Shown one piece after another: positions 1-7,007 of a stretch of DNA of 11,029 nucleotides. Source of the DNA: an uncultured Eubacteriales bacterium (GTDB lineage Bacteria; Bacillota; Clostridia; Oscillospirales; UBA644). The stretch spans positions 1-11,029 of the forward strand of contig CAJLLT010000034.1 of assembly GCA_905207625.1 (NCBI GenBank), in the 5' to 3' direction. How positions within the stretch are numbered: position 1 is the stretch's first letter; each line of letters starts with the position of its first letter. The notes under the pieces are model-generated. The model ran no database searches. It saw only the letters and a list, made by a program, of their open reading frames with translations, and was not told the origin of the DNA. The position numbers were made by a program, and so were the translations under genes.

Positions 1-819
1 TAACCAGTACCAGTTCCCGTTTGCATCTTTTCTGTATGTCATGACGTATTCCGTGAAAAGATGCTTATATGCCTCGATTCCGGATTTGTCCATATCGGAA
101 GCAAATGGGGATTTTTTATCGATTCTGATTTGCTGTCTTATATCCAAGGTTGCCTTTTTCAATCCTTTGATCGGCTCTGATTCCTCGTTGTAGTAATCCG
201 GATTGGTTCCTGTTTTGCAGGCTGCCGCTTCAATGAGTTTTACCTTATCTGATGATGTATAAAACTCCAGGTTTTTGTTTTCCTTATCCATTTCAGCATA
301 GACGTATTTGACAAATATCCGAAGGTCGCCCTCTTCTGTAATCTCGTATCTGTCCGGGTATGAAAAAACTGTCGGTTCTGAAAACACGGAGGCTCCGTTA
401 CTTGATACTACTTTCCATATTCCGTTTTCAGATTCCACAAAATAGGCTCCGATATTGAAGCTCTCTACCGTGGGAACAGTGTCCGCGTCTTTACCGAAAA
501 GATCCTGAATGTACGGGAGGATGTCATCTGCCGTAAGAGTCAAGCTTTCCTTTTTTCCGCTGTCCAACTCAACTGAAGCTTCCCAATGAGAAAACAGATA
601 GTTATTTACAGAAGCGCTTATTATCTTTCGTTTGTCAACGGTTCCGAAATCTGTACCCTTTGAGGTGTAACAGTCCGTATAGCCCATATAGTCCAGTCCC
701 GTGAACTTTTCGAAAACGGTGTAAGCCTCCTCCGGAGATAATGCCTCCGCTCCCGATTTCACGCAGAGGACAACGGTGAGGGATATAACCATCGCCAGAA
801 TTAAAGAAATTTTCTTCAT
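1..819 (-). CDS. Secreted protein of unknown function, C-terminus cut off by window edge
   Basis: The frame is open without a stop from the ATG at 819 to position 1, giving at least 273 residues; the 3' end lies outside the window. A strong AGGGAGG ribosome site lies just upstream (about 822-830). The first 28 or so residues form a signal peptide: MKK, then a hydrophobic run ISLILAMVISLTVVLC, then a small-residue region ending near SGAEA. The rest is a soluble, mixed-charge exported domain with many Tyr, Asp and Lys and few Cys. The last visible stretch (YRKDANGNWYW) resembles the WYW-type ends of small secreted alpha+beta domains, but I do not recognise the family. The start lies 15 bp after the stop of the cysteine-peptidase-like gene, so the two are almost certainly one transcript and may work together at the cell surface. 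No function is assigned. Confidence 0.8.
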   Translation of the reverse strand, partial: MKKISLILAMVISLTVVLCVKSGAEALSPEEAYTVFEKFTGLDYMGYTDCYTSKGTDFGTVDKRKIISASVNNYLFSHWEASVELDSGKKESLTLTADDILPYIQDLFGKDADTVPTVESFNIGAYFVESENGIWKVVSSNGASVFSEPTVFSYPDRYEITEEGDLRIFVKYVYAEMDKENKNLEFYTSSDKVKLIEAAACKTGTNPDYYNEESEPIKGLKKATLDIRQQIRIDKKSPFASDMDKSGIEAYKHLFTEYVMTYRKDANGNWYWL

Positions 820-834
820 AGATCCTCCCTATGA

Positions 835-2439
835 TCAATCACTCAGACCCCTGTTATACCCGCATACTGTACAGCTAAACCAGTCTGCGCCGTAGGTGTG
901 TGCCGATATGGAGTCTTTTATTTCATATCCGCACATTGTGCACAGGGGCCAATGACCGGTTTGATCGTATCTGTATGTCGTTCCCGGAAGATGCGGAGAT
1001 GTTTCTCCTCCCTTCAGGTAATAATAGAGGGTCGCAAAATTACTGGTGAACCAACTATAATTTATGTTTTTAATATCTATTCCACATTTATTATCGGTAT
1101 TACCGTGATAGATTCTTACCTGATTATCGTAAATACCGGTTATTACTACGGTGTGTTTGCCTCCATTTGCTCTTGTAAGTCGCAGTAAGGATCCCGGGTT
1201 AAGATTTTCAATGAAGAACTGCTTAATGCTTGTTATCGTCATCCCGGAAAGATTCAGATTCGTATAAATGTATTCACCTATCCCGCGACGTGCTGCCCAA
1301 GTGTGGGGATCTGAAATATCCTGGAGCCCGAAGTAGTGCGCGTATACAAACAACCCGAACCCGTGGCATTGAATGGCGTTAAATGCCCTTTTGCAATCGC
1401 CGGGAGATGATACGGTGCATTGTTCGTGGTTACATGTGCACGCTTTTCCCGTTGTTGAAAAATATGTTCCGGGGGAGTATGTTACTCCGTCAACAGTCAG
1501 GGAATTTGCGAAGAAGCAGCGGACAGCCTGAATGCTGTTTTCAGAGTATTCATTGTTACTTTCCACTGAATATCGGGCTTCCTCTGCCTGCCGGACCCAG
1601 TCGGGTTTCTGGCTAAGCTCGGTATTTGTATCTGTGTTAAAAAGAACCCCAGAGAACTCGGAGATCCCATGCTCATCAAACAGGTCAAGGAGGGTTTCGT
1701 GTGTTTCCAGTTCATTTACGGCAATGCCGGTTTTCTGTTGCAGTTCCGCTTTGTCTGTGATCTCTCCGTATGAATAACCGTTCGCTTTCATGCACTCCTC
1801 CCAAATGGGATTTGTGTACACGAGATTGATTATCCGGGTCGTTACCGGGGTGAAGTCCTTTAATTCAAATCCGAATTCATCCAGGTCGCAGATCTGCTCT
1901 GTTACTCCGGAGGCTATATGCAGACGGCAGATTTTATTTTCTTTTATAAAAAACACGAGGTTTTCATCTGCATAGAGATTGGAGATAGGGTGGTCATACT
2001 GGGCGATGACAGTCCTGTTTCCTCCGTGATAATCCATGGAGATTATCTTTGTGTCATCCAGTATGCACATGACCTTATCTCTCCATGGGGTCATGCAGGA
2101 ATGCTTCTCAGCGGAAACAAGGCTGACCCTTGCGGTCTGAGGATCAATGTCGTACATCGCCCCCGCTGTGAGATCTGTCCCGAGAGTTGAAAGTTCAAGG
2201 GTGTATATGTGGTCAGTATAGGGATCCATATTTCCGTTCTTCCAAAGGACGGTGTCCTTTTCCGGATTGAATATGAAAAGGTTGTAAGGGTCATAAAAGT
2301 TTCTTTCAAAGAGTCGGTCCTCTGCCATAAAGGTGTTGTAGGATCTTGAGGTCTCTATGGTTGAGGCATTCAGAATGACAGGCAATGCAATGGCTACGGT
2401 GATTACAACAGCTAATATTACCAGTATATTGCGTTTCAT
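835..2439 (-). CDS. Membrane-anchored protein with propeller-like region, papain-like cysteine peptidase/amidase domain and CxxC ribbons
   Basis: 534 residues from the ATG at 2439, chosen because AAAGGAG precedes it and a hydrophobic N-terminal segment (residues about 5-24) follows at once; it looks like an uncleaved anchor or signal peptide. Residues about 40-200 contain short strand repeats (LFIFNPEKDTVLW, KIISMDYHGGNRTVIAQYD, NKICRLHIASG) like DUF5050-type beta-propeller blades. Residues about 350-475 look like a papain-fold (C39/CHAP/NlpC-like) peptidase or amidase: C358 in QCHGFG, H429 in GGKHTVV and N447 in YHGNTD are in the expected Cys-His-Asn order and spacing. Four more Cys (334, 336, 341, 349) crowd in front of C358. 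The tail has two CxxCG motifs (C500/C503 and C523/C526), as in zinc-ribbon or disulfide-linked surface modules. A role in cleaving peptides or peptidoglycan cross-links outside the membrane is inferred. The frame stays open upstream to 2658, but no good start is there. Confidence 0.72.
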   Translation of the reverse strand: MKRNILVILAVVITVAIALPVILNASTIETSRSYNTFMAEDRLFERNFYDPYNLFIFNPEKDTVLWKNGNMDPYTDHIYTLELSTLGTDLTAGAMYDIDPQTARVSLVSAEKHSCMTPWRDKVMCILDDTKIISMDYHGGNRTVIAQYDHPISNLYADENLVFFIKENKICRLHIASGVTEQICDLDEFGFELKDFTPVTTRIINLVYTNPIWEECMKANGYSYGEITDKAELQQKTGIAVNELETHETLLDLFDEHGISEFSGVLFNTDTNTELSQKPDWVRQAEEARYSVESNNEYSENSIQAVRCFFANSLTVDGVTYSPGTYFSTTGKACTCNHEQCTVSSPGDCKRAFNAIQCHGFGLFVYAHYFGLQDISDPHTWAARRGIGEYIYTNLNLSGMTITSIKQFFIENLNPGSLLRLTRANGGKHTVVITGIYDNQVRIYHGNTDNKCGIDIKNINYSWFTSNFATLYYYLKGGETSPHLPGTTYRYDQTGHWPLCTMCGYEIKDSISAHTYGADWFSCTVCGYNRGLSD

Positions 2440-2444
2440 AAGAG

Positions 2445-2463
2445 TGTCTCCTTTCTTGAGACA
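2445..2463 (-). promoter_or_regulatory. Hairpin overlapping the ribosome binding site of the cysteine-peptidase-like gene
   Basis: On the minus strand the leader reads TGTCTC-AAGAAAG-GAGACA, a perfect 6-bp stem with a 7-nt loop. The AAAGGAG ribosome site for the ATG at 2439 runs from the loop into the 3' arm, so the folded form would hide half of it. The stem is visible directly; a regulatory role is inferred. Confidence 0.45.
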
Positions 2464-2470
2464 GTTTTCC

Positions 2471-2485
2471 TGGAACAATGTTCCA
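2471..2485. repeat. 7-1-7 inverted repeat TGGAACA-A-TGTTCCA
   Basis: A perfect palindrome with 7-bp arms around a single central base, extended by TTCC and GGAA flanks offset by two bases. It lies 32-46 bp upstream of the ATG at 2439, next to the ribosome-site hairpin. It has the size and symmetry of a dimeric repressor operator but could equally act as an RNA hairpin in the leader. Confidence 0.5.
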
Positions 2486-2528
2486 AAGGAATGTTTGGCT
2501 TTTTTAACTTCATTTTTGACTGTTTTGC

Positions 2529-2546
2529 TTACGGACTTGTCCGTAA
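2529..2546. repeat. 8-2-8 inverted repeat TTACGGAC-TT-GTCCGTAA
   Basis: An 18-bp perfect inverted repeat with a 2-bp centre in the leader of the cysteine-peptidase-like gene, about 90 bp before its start. It is operator-like in size. Two differently sequenced palindromes 60 bp apart in one leader is unusual for a chance event. Confidence 0.5.
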
Positions 2547-2811
2547 AGTCTTTTTCCGAAGCTTCCCCGCTGCCGACCCGCACCTCCTTTCCGACGAAGA
2601 TCTCCGGTTTAAGGCATTTTTCTCTCTGATTTTTCCCGGCAAATGCCGCCGCCGGCAAAAACCTCTACATAATATATACACCATAAAATGCAAATAGTGG
2701 ACAAAAAAGGCTGTTTTGTAACGAAAAGTTCAAAAATGCTGTCAAAATCCGTCGAAAAACGAGGAAATGTGAAAATTCTGTGAATTGTGAACTCGGGTTG
2801 CGACAAACCAT

Positions 2812-3504
2812 TTACGGGCAGGTAACACCGCAAAAAACGGTGACGGAATATCCGGTTCTGTACTCCGGGCGGAGCAACAGGGCGCAGTCATCCGGATTGG
2901 TTACGAACCCGAATTCCAGAAGCACGGAGGGGTTTGGAACGTTCCGGAAGATATAGACGGTGTCGGGAGAGGCTTTTGTCTGCCGGAGCCTTGTGGTAAG
3001 TCCGGAGTTTCCGACTGACGAAGCTATTTTTTCGGCTATTCCGAGGCTGTCGGGATTCCTTGTTCCGTAAAAGGCGGTGAATCCCTGGTCCCGGGAGGCG
3101 GGTGAGGCGTTCATGTGCACCCCGAGGAAAAGGGCTTCCGGGTCAGTTGCGGCAAAATCCGCCCGGGCATGGATGTCGTCTTTTTTATTGAATCCGGGTC
3201 TGCCGTCGGTATCATCATCGCTGTCCCTGGTCATGGTGACCTGCCAGCCGCCCAGCAGAAAAATATCCCGCAGGCAAAGAGCCATTTCAAGGTTTATGTC
3301 TTTTTCACTGACTCCGCCTACTCCTGTTGCCCCTCCGTCCTGTCCTCCGTGTCCGGGATCCAGAATCACACGGGGAGAGGGTTGGATTTCCGTTATCCCC
3401 GGAAGCTCTGTTCTTTCCCGGGTGATTTCCGGTGACAGGAACGATATGGCTGAAATCAGAAAAAAGAAGGCAAAAAAACCGGTCATATACCGTTTGAGAG
3501 ACAT
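2812..3504 (-). CDS. cwlD: N-acetylmuramoyl-L-alanine amidase, CwlD-like
   Basis: A zinc-dependent amidase (Amidase_3 family) that cuts the bond between N-acetylmuramic acid and L-alanine in peptidoglycan. In spore formers CwlD acts on the spore cortex to make muramic-delta-lactam. The 230 residues match the usual CwlD length of about 235. Residues 7-24 form an N-terminal signal or anchor segment (FFAFFFLISAISFL). The single catalytic domain starts at residue 46 with VILDPGHGGQDGGA (zinc ligand H52), then E67 in SEKDINLE, H130 in LGVHMNA and the catalytic E197 in VLLEFGFVTNP. All expected residues are present. The ATG at 3504 has AAGGAGGA upstream. The last 15 residues end in CGVTCP, shorter and less basic than usual. 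It stands apart from its neighbours by 133 bp (divergent efp) and 372 bp. CwlD as the specific member is likely, not proven. Confidence 0.88.
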   Translation of the reverse strand: MSLKRYMTGFFAFFFLISAISFLSPEITRERTELPGITEIQPSPRVILDPGHGGQDGGATGVGGVSEKDINLEMALCLRDIFLLGGWQVTMTRDSDDDTDGRPGFNKKDDIHARADFAATDPEALFLGVHMNASPASRDQGFTAFYGTRNPDSLGIAEKIASSVGNSGLTTRLRQTKASPDTVYIFRNVPNPSVLLEFGFVTNPDDCALLLRPEYRTGYSVTVFCGVTCP

Positions 3505-3563
3505 TTTCGGTCCTCCTTAACAAAAAAAATCGTACATAATATCAAAAAAACAGGGAACACCCC

Positions 3564-3592
3564 TTGAAATCTTCGGCGAAATGTAGTATAAT
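3564..3592 (+). promoter_or_regulatory. Promoter of efp
   Basis: TTGAAA (3564-3569) and TATAAT (3587-3592) are separated by exactly 17 bp, a near-consensus housekeeping-sigma promoter. Initiation near 3599 would give a leader of about 39 nt ending in the GGAGG at 3625-3629. Confidence 0.85.
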
Positions 3593-3637
3593 GGCGGGGT
3601 AAATATATTTTGATTCACAATTCTGGAGGTAAAACTC

Positions 3638-4195
3638 ATGTATTCCGCAGGCGATTTCAGAAACGGCCTTACCTTTGATCTGGACGGAACCGTATACTCC
3701 GTAGTGGAGTTTCAGCACGTCAAACCCGGTAAAGGCGCGGCTTTCGTAAGAACCAAGCTCAAGAACGTTGTTACCGGCGGCGTGGTTGAAAAGACTTTCT
3801 CCCCCACCGAAAAATTCCCCGCAGCTTTCGTTGAAAGAAAAGAGATGGAATATCTCTACAATGACGGCGACCTTTATTACTTCATGGATCAGGAGACCTA
3901 TGAGCAGGTTCCTCTGAATGCCGACGTCCTCCCCGACAACTTCAAGTTTGTCAAGGAAAATACAATTGTCAAGATCCTTTCCATCAAGGGTAAAGTGTTC
4001 AGTGTTGAGCCTCCTTTCTTCATGGATCTGGTGGTCACCGAGACCGAACCTGCCGTAAGAGGCGATACTTCCAACAACGCTCTGAAGAATGCTACTCTTG
4101 AGACCGGCGCGGAGATCAAAGTTCCCATGTTCATCCAGGAAGGCGAAAAGATCCGCATAGATACTAGAACCGGTGAATACATGGAGCGCGCATAA
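3638..4195 (+). CDS. efp: Elongation factor P
   Basis: Translation factor that binds between the P and E sites of the ribosome and relieves stalling at consecutive prolines. The 185 residues match the family length. The N-terminal KOW-like domain (about 1-62) carries the tip loop VKPGKGAAFVR with K32 at the position that is modified in many bacteria. Two OB-fold domains follow (about 66-125 and 129-184), ending with the EF-P signature around GDTSNNALKNATLETGAEI and IDTRTGEYMERA. GGAGG lies 8 nt before the ATG, and a near-consensus promoter is upstream. Isoleucine codons are mostly ATC (5 of 7), as expected for a highly expressed gene. The cell needs EF-P for proline-rich proteins. The TEP-repeat surface proteins in this window are rich in Pro but mostly lack the consecutive Pro-Pro that causes stalling, so a specific link is not claimed. 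Confidence 0.97.
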   Translation: MYSAGDFRNGLTFDLDGTVYSVVEFQHVKPGKGAAFVRTKLKNVVTGGVVEKTFSPTEKFPAAFVERKEMEYLYNDGDLYYFMDQETYEQVPLNADVLPDNFKFVKENTIVKILSIKGKVFSVEPPFFMDLVVTETEPAVRGDTSNNALKNATLETGAEIKVPMFIQEGEKIRIDTRTGEYMERA

Positions 4196-4225
4196 GTCCG
4201 ACTACTAAACAAACTATATAGAAAC

Positions 4226-4275
4226 ATCCGGTTTTATGATAAGAGTGAAAACTTTTGCCTGAAGCCGGATTTTTT
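4226..4275 (+). terminator. Probable terminator or attenuator after efp
   Basis: ATCCGGTTTT (4226-4235) pairs with GAAGCCGGAT (4261-4270), a 10-bp stem with two G-T pairs, followed by TTTTTT. The loop is long (25 nt), so termination may be partial. No good promoter is visible before the next gene, so some read-through from efp is likely. Confidence 0.55.
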
Positions 4276-4295
4276 ATGGAAAAGAGGTTTCCCGG

Positions 4296-4718
4296 ATGAA
4301 ATACAGTGACGAGGCACGGTTCCTTCTGGAACGCATAAACGCCGTTGATGCGGCAAAAGCGGACGCAACTCAGCTTGTTGGGATCCAGAAAGGGTTGGCG
4401 GAGCTTGTGTGCCGTATGGCTGAGGACTTTGACCGTATGACGGACAAGCTTACGGAACTGGAAGGTGTCGCGGATACTCTCAGCGAAGATCTTTTTACCC
4501 TTCAGCTCAAACGCGGAAGCGGTACGGCCCATGAAGAACAGACTCCCTCGGATCTTTCGGCATATCTGACCGCTGAAGACGATGGGGACGGGGATTTTGA
4601 CAATTACATACACTGCCCGTACTGCAACACTCTGATCTTTGTTACTGACCCGGAACAGGAAAAGATAAAATGTCCCTTCTGCAACGAGACTTTCGACCGC
4701 GGAGACGTGAACCTGTGA
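4296..4718 (+). CDS. Small protein with helical N-terminus and C-terminal zinc ribbon (CD1247-like)
   Basis: 140 residues with no signal peptide. Residues 1-75 are strongly helical and acidic (FLLERINAVDAAKADATQL, MTDKLTELEGVADTLSEDL) and may form a coiled coil. A low-complexity acidic linker follows (AEDDGDGDFDNY), then a four-cysteine ribbon: C107/C110 in HCPYCN and C126/C129 in KCPFCN, as in a zinc-binding site. Position right after efp, size and layout match the family named after C. difficile CD1247, found next to efp in many Clostridia; its function is unknown to me. AAAGAGG lies 8 nt before the ATG. Its TGA overlaps the likely GTG start of the next gene, so the two are probably translationally coupled. 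Confidence 0.78.
   Translation: MKYSDEARFLLERINAVDAAKADATQLVGIQKGLAELVCRMAEDFDRMTDKLTELEGVADTLSEDLFTLQLKRGSGTAHEEQTPSDLSAYLTAEDDGDGDFDNYIHCPYCNTLIFVTDPEQEKIKCPFCNETFDRGDVNL
4701..4705 (+). promoter_or_regulatory. Ribosome site that decides the start of the YczE-like gene
   Basis: GGAGA lies 9 nt before the GTG at 4715, which forms a GTGA overlap with the stop of the preceding gene. This makes 4715 a better start than the upstream ATG at 4670, whose leader has only AGGA at 4657-4660. Confidence 0.55.
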
Positions 4719-5407
4719 CATCCCGGGGTGGAACGGGCAAAAGAGTCGCTGTTATGCTTTCGGGTATATTGCTGATGGGGATCGCCGTGGCTCTTGCCCG
4801 GCTGGCGGATCTCGGAACAGATCCCTGTACTACCATGAACCTGGGAATCAGCGGACTTCTGCAACGCCTGGGTTTGGGTTTCATGACCTTCGGGACTTGG
4901 CAGCTGATATTCAATTTCGCCCTGCTGGTCGCGGTATTTTTCCTCGACCGGAGCAGTGTGGGTGCCGCGACCTTTGTAAACATGGTGTGTGTCGGATATC
5001 TTTCGGACTTTTTCGTGTGGGCATATGGGGCTTTGTCGCCCTTTGACCGCACCCCGCTTTGGCTCAGGGTTGTTTTCCTTGTTATATTTGTTCCTTTGGG
5101 AAGTCTTGCGTGCAGTATGTATATGTGCCCGAGGCTGGGCTCTGCACCCTACGACAGCGTTGCCCCGATGATGGTAAAGCTTTCCGGCGGAAGGCTCTCT
5201 TTCCGTCTTGCCCGTGTGGTATCTGATGTTTCTGCGGTTCTTATCGGGTTTATTCTCGGTGCGACGGTTAATGTGGGGACGTTGCTCATGGCTGTTACCT
5301 CCGGTCCTTTGATGCAGATGTTTTCCGGCCTTTTCGACCGTTTTCTTTACGGTACCGGAGAAAGGAAAAGCAAAGATGGAAAAACTGAATGTATGTCTTC
5401 TGAATGA
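4715..5407 (+). CDS. YczE/YitT-like multipass membrane protein
   Basis: 230 residues from the GTG at 4715; an ATG at 4670 in the same frame would add 15 basic residues and overlap the upstream gene by 49 bp. About five membrane segments are visible: VMLSGILLMGIAVALARL, WQLIFNFALLVAVFFL, FVNMVCVGYLSDFFVW, VVFLVIFVPLGSLACSMYM, and a C-terminal pair around VSDVSAVLIGFILG and TLLMAVTSGPLMQMF. Two similar loops, LADLGTDPCTTMNLGIS and PRLGSAPYDSVAPMM, carry the LG-x-x-P-x-D-like motif typical of YczE/YyaS/YitT proteins and suggest an internal duplication. The molecular role of the family is not established; transport is often suggested. The gene overlaps the following glycosyltransferase by 32 bp, so the three genes from 4296 to 6761 form one coupled unit. 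Confidence 0.78.
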   Translation: MTSRGGTGKRVAVMLSGILLMGIAVALARLADLGTDPCTTMNLGISGLLQRLGLGFMTFGTWQLIFNFALLVAVFFLDRSSVGAATFVNMVCVGYLSDFFVWAYGALSPFDRTPLWLRVVFLVIFVPLGSLACSMYMCPRLGSAPYDSVAPMMVKLSGGRLSFRLARVVSDVSAVLIGFILGATVNVGTLLMAVTSGPLMQMFSGLFDRFLYGTGERKSKDGKTECMSSE

Positions 5408-6761
5408 CTCGTTCCCTCCGCTGATAGACGGAGTCGCCAACGCCGTGGTCAACTATGCCACGGTGATACAGGAAAAGTACGGGAATGCCGTGGTCGCTAC
5501 CCCCGACTATCCCGGGGCGGAGGATAACTATCCTTTTGAAGTCTGCCGGTACAGAAGTCTTGATACGACCCGTCTCGTTGGATATCGGGCCGGCTATCCT
5601 TTCAGCTCCCGTGCCCTTACAAGCATAGGGGAGTTCAAGCCTGACATACTTCACTGTCACTGTCCCGCGATGAGTCAGATGTTCGCCCGGACTCTGAGAG
5701 AGACTCTTCAGGTACCGTTGATACTTACTTATCATACCAAATTTGACCTCGACGTTGCCCGTGCCGTAAAAACGAAAATGCTCCAGACAACTGCGATCAA
5801 GGCATTCGCAAACAATATTTCCGCCAGCGACGAGGTCTGGGTCGTGAGCAAGGGGGCAGGGGAGAATCTGCGTACCCTGGGCTATGAGGGGGATTACCGT
5901 GTCATGCATAACGGCGTGGATTTCCCAAAGGGAAGAGTCAGTCCCGAGGAGTGCCTGAGACTCAGAAAAGAGCTCGGGATAGGGGACGAGACGATCTTTC
6001 TCTTCGTCGGCAGAATGTATTGGTACAAGGGGGTACGTCTGTCTTTTGACGGACTTGCCCGGACCAAAGCCGCCGGATACAGGTTCAAAATGGTTCTTGT
6101 GGGGGAAGGCGGAGACCTTGAGGAAATGAAGAATTACGCCGAAAGTGTCGGAATAGGCGGAGACTGTATTTTTACCGGTCCCGTCCGTGACAGACAATTG
6201 CTTCGGTCGTATTTCTGCATGAGTGATCTGTTTCTTTTTCCTTCGAATTTTGATACAAACGGGATAGTCGTGCGTGAGGCTGCGGCATGTTCTGTCCCGA
6301 GCGTTACCCTTAAAGGTTCCTGTGCCGCGGAAGATATTACCGATGGGGAAACCGGTATAGTTATAGACGAAACTCCCGAGGCGATGTCCGCCGTGACGAA
6401 CTGGGCGTGTGAGCATCGCGAAGAACTCCGTACACTGGGGCAGAAGGCCCTTGCCGGACTTTACACTTCCTGGGAAGATGCCGTAGGTGTGGCATATGAA
6501 AGATATCAGGTGGTTCTGGACGATTTCCGGAGCGGGCGCCTTGTCCGGAAGTCGGTTCCTTTTGACGATATTTTTACCGTGGTCTCCGACTTTTACTCCG
6601 TATCCCGGAAAACAAGTCTGAAGAGTTCTGAGATATGGAATAAACTGCGCCGGCGCGAGCCGTCATCCGGAGCGTCCCCCGATCTGCCGGAAGGCCGTGT
6701 GAAAAAGCACCGTAAATCTCATGGCAGATGGAAAAAAAAGGCGGAGAAAACCAAAAATTGA
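5376..6761 (+). CDS. GT4-family glycosyltransferase, probably lipid-directed
   Basis: 461 residues of GT-B fold. The N-terminal acceptor domain opens with LNVCLLNDSFPPLIDGVANA, the loop common to GT4 enzymes that glycosylate diacylglycerol or phosphatidylinositol, and includes DILHCHCP and LTYHTKFD. The C-terminal donor domain includes HNGVDF, FVGRMYWYKG (R213 and K218 fit the phosphate-binding pair) and the EX7E-type motif near residues 293-301. Here the first Glu is Asp: D293-TNGIVVR-E301. A tail of about 60 residues is very basic (RVKKHRKSHGRWKKK) and may hold the enzyme to acidic lipids. No membrane segment is present, so it should act on the inner membrane face. The start lies inside the YczE-like gene, with AGGAAAAG upstream; the gene ends 5 bp before a strong terminator. 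A diacylglycerol glucosyltransferase role is plausible, but donor and acceptor cannot be read from the sequence. Confidence 0.85.
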   Translation: MEKLNVCLLNDSFPPLIDGVANAVVNYATVIQEKYGNAVVATPDYPGAEDNYPFEVCRYRSLDTTRLVGYRAGYPFSSRALTSIGEFKPDILHCHCPAMSQMFARTLRETLQVPLILTYHTKFDLDVARAVKTKMLQTTAIKAFANNISASDEVWVVSKGAGENLRTLGYEGDYRVMHNGVDFPKGRVSPEECLRLRKELGIGDETIFLFVGRMYWYKGVRLSFDGLARTKAAGYRFKMVLVGEGGDLEEMKNYAESVGIGGDCIFTGPVRDRQLLRSYFCMSDLFLFPSNFDTNGIVVREAAACSVPSVTLKGSCAAEDITDGETGIVIDETPEAMSAVTNWACEHREELRTLGQKALAGLYTSWEDAVGVAYERYQVVLDDFRSGRLVRKSVPFDDIFTVVSDFYSVSRKTSLKSSEIWNKLRRREPSSGASPDLPEGRVKKHRKSHGRWKKKAEKTKN

Positions 6762-6766
6762 AAAAC

Positions 6767-6799
6767 CCCTCTGTGAATATTCACAGAGGGAATTTTTTT
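6767..6799 (+). terminator. Intrinsic terminator of the zinc-ribbon/YczE/GT4 unit
   Basis: A perfect 24-nt palindrome (6767-6790, arms CCCTCTGTGA and TCACAGAGGG around AATATT centre bases) is followed by seven Ts at 6793-6799. An A-run also precedes it, so it may work on both strands. Confidence 0.93.
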
Positions 6800-6871
6800 G
6801 TTCGAATTCTGTGAAAAATTGTAAAAAGCAAACAAAAAAGTTTGATTTTTGTCTTTAAAAGAAAATTTTTG

Positions 6872-6900
6872 TTGACAAACAAAGAAAAGTATTGTATAAT
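6872..6900 (+). promoter_or_regulatory. Promoter of surface protein A
   Basis: Perfect TTGACA (6872-6877) and perfect TATAAT (6895-6900) with a 17-bp spacer. Initiation near 6907 gives a leader of about 100 nt that contains the ACCATGGT palindrome at its very start (about 6910-6917). Confidence 0.92.
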
Positions 6901-7007
6901 ATATCCACACCATGGTCAGGGTTTTCAATTCATTTTAACGGATCATTCGGAATACCATAAAATGAACAGTGAACCGACTTTTGAGCGAATGGAGGATAAT
7001 CTTTGTT

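Larger units (their letters stand above)
2440..2811. other. 372-bp non-coding gap with several inverted repeats
   Basis: This gap separates the amidase stop from the start of the cysteine-peptidase-like gene, both on the minus strand. It holds three inverted repeats listed separately (2445-2463, 2471-2485, 2529-2546), a GAAGCTTC palindrome near 2558-2565, and an AT-rich stretch at 2667-2680. Read on the minus strand, that stretch gives TATTAT or TATATT, a plausible -10 box with no convincing -35 box at 17 bp. A minus-strand TTGACA (2740-2745) has no good -10 partner. No clear intrinsic terminator follows the amidase. The leader of the downstream gene is probably about 200 nt long. Confidence 0.5.

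Noticed and set aside
2440..2658. In-frame extension of the cysteine-peptidase-like gene to a TTG at 2658
   Set aside because: The TTG has no properly spaced ribosome site, and the extension would bury the hydrophobic anchor 78 residues inside the protein. The ATG at 2439 has AAAGGAG and a normal anchor.
2740..2745. TTGACA on the minus strand as the -35 box for the cysteine-peptidase-like gene
   Set aside because: At 16-18 bp downstream the sequence is GTTACA or TTACAA, which is a poor -10 box.
5295..6416. Minus-strand open frame of 373 codons opposite the glycosyltransferase, and another at 4604-5452
   Set aside because: The plus-strand frames carry clear family motifs and coupled starts; the antisense frames show none.
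6969..7007. GTG start at 6969 for surface protein A
   Set aside because: It would put 13 residues in front of a classic signal peptide and lacks a ribosome site; GGAGG at 6991-6995 serves the ATG at 7008.
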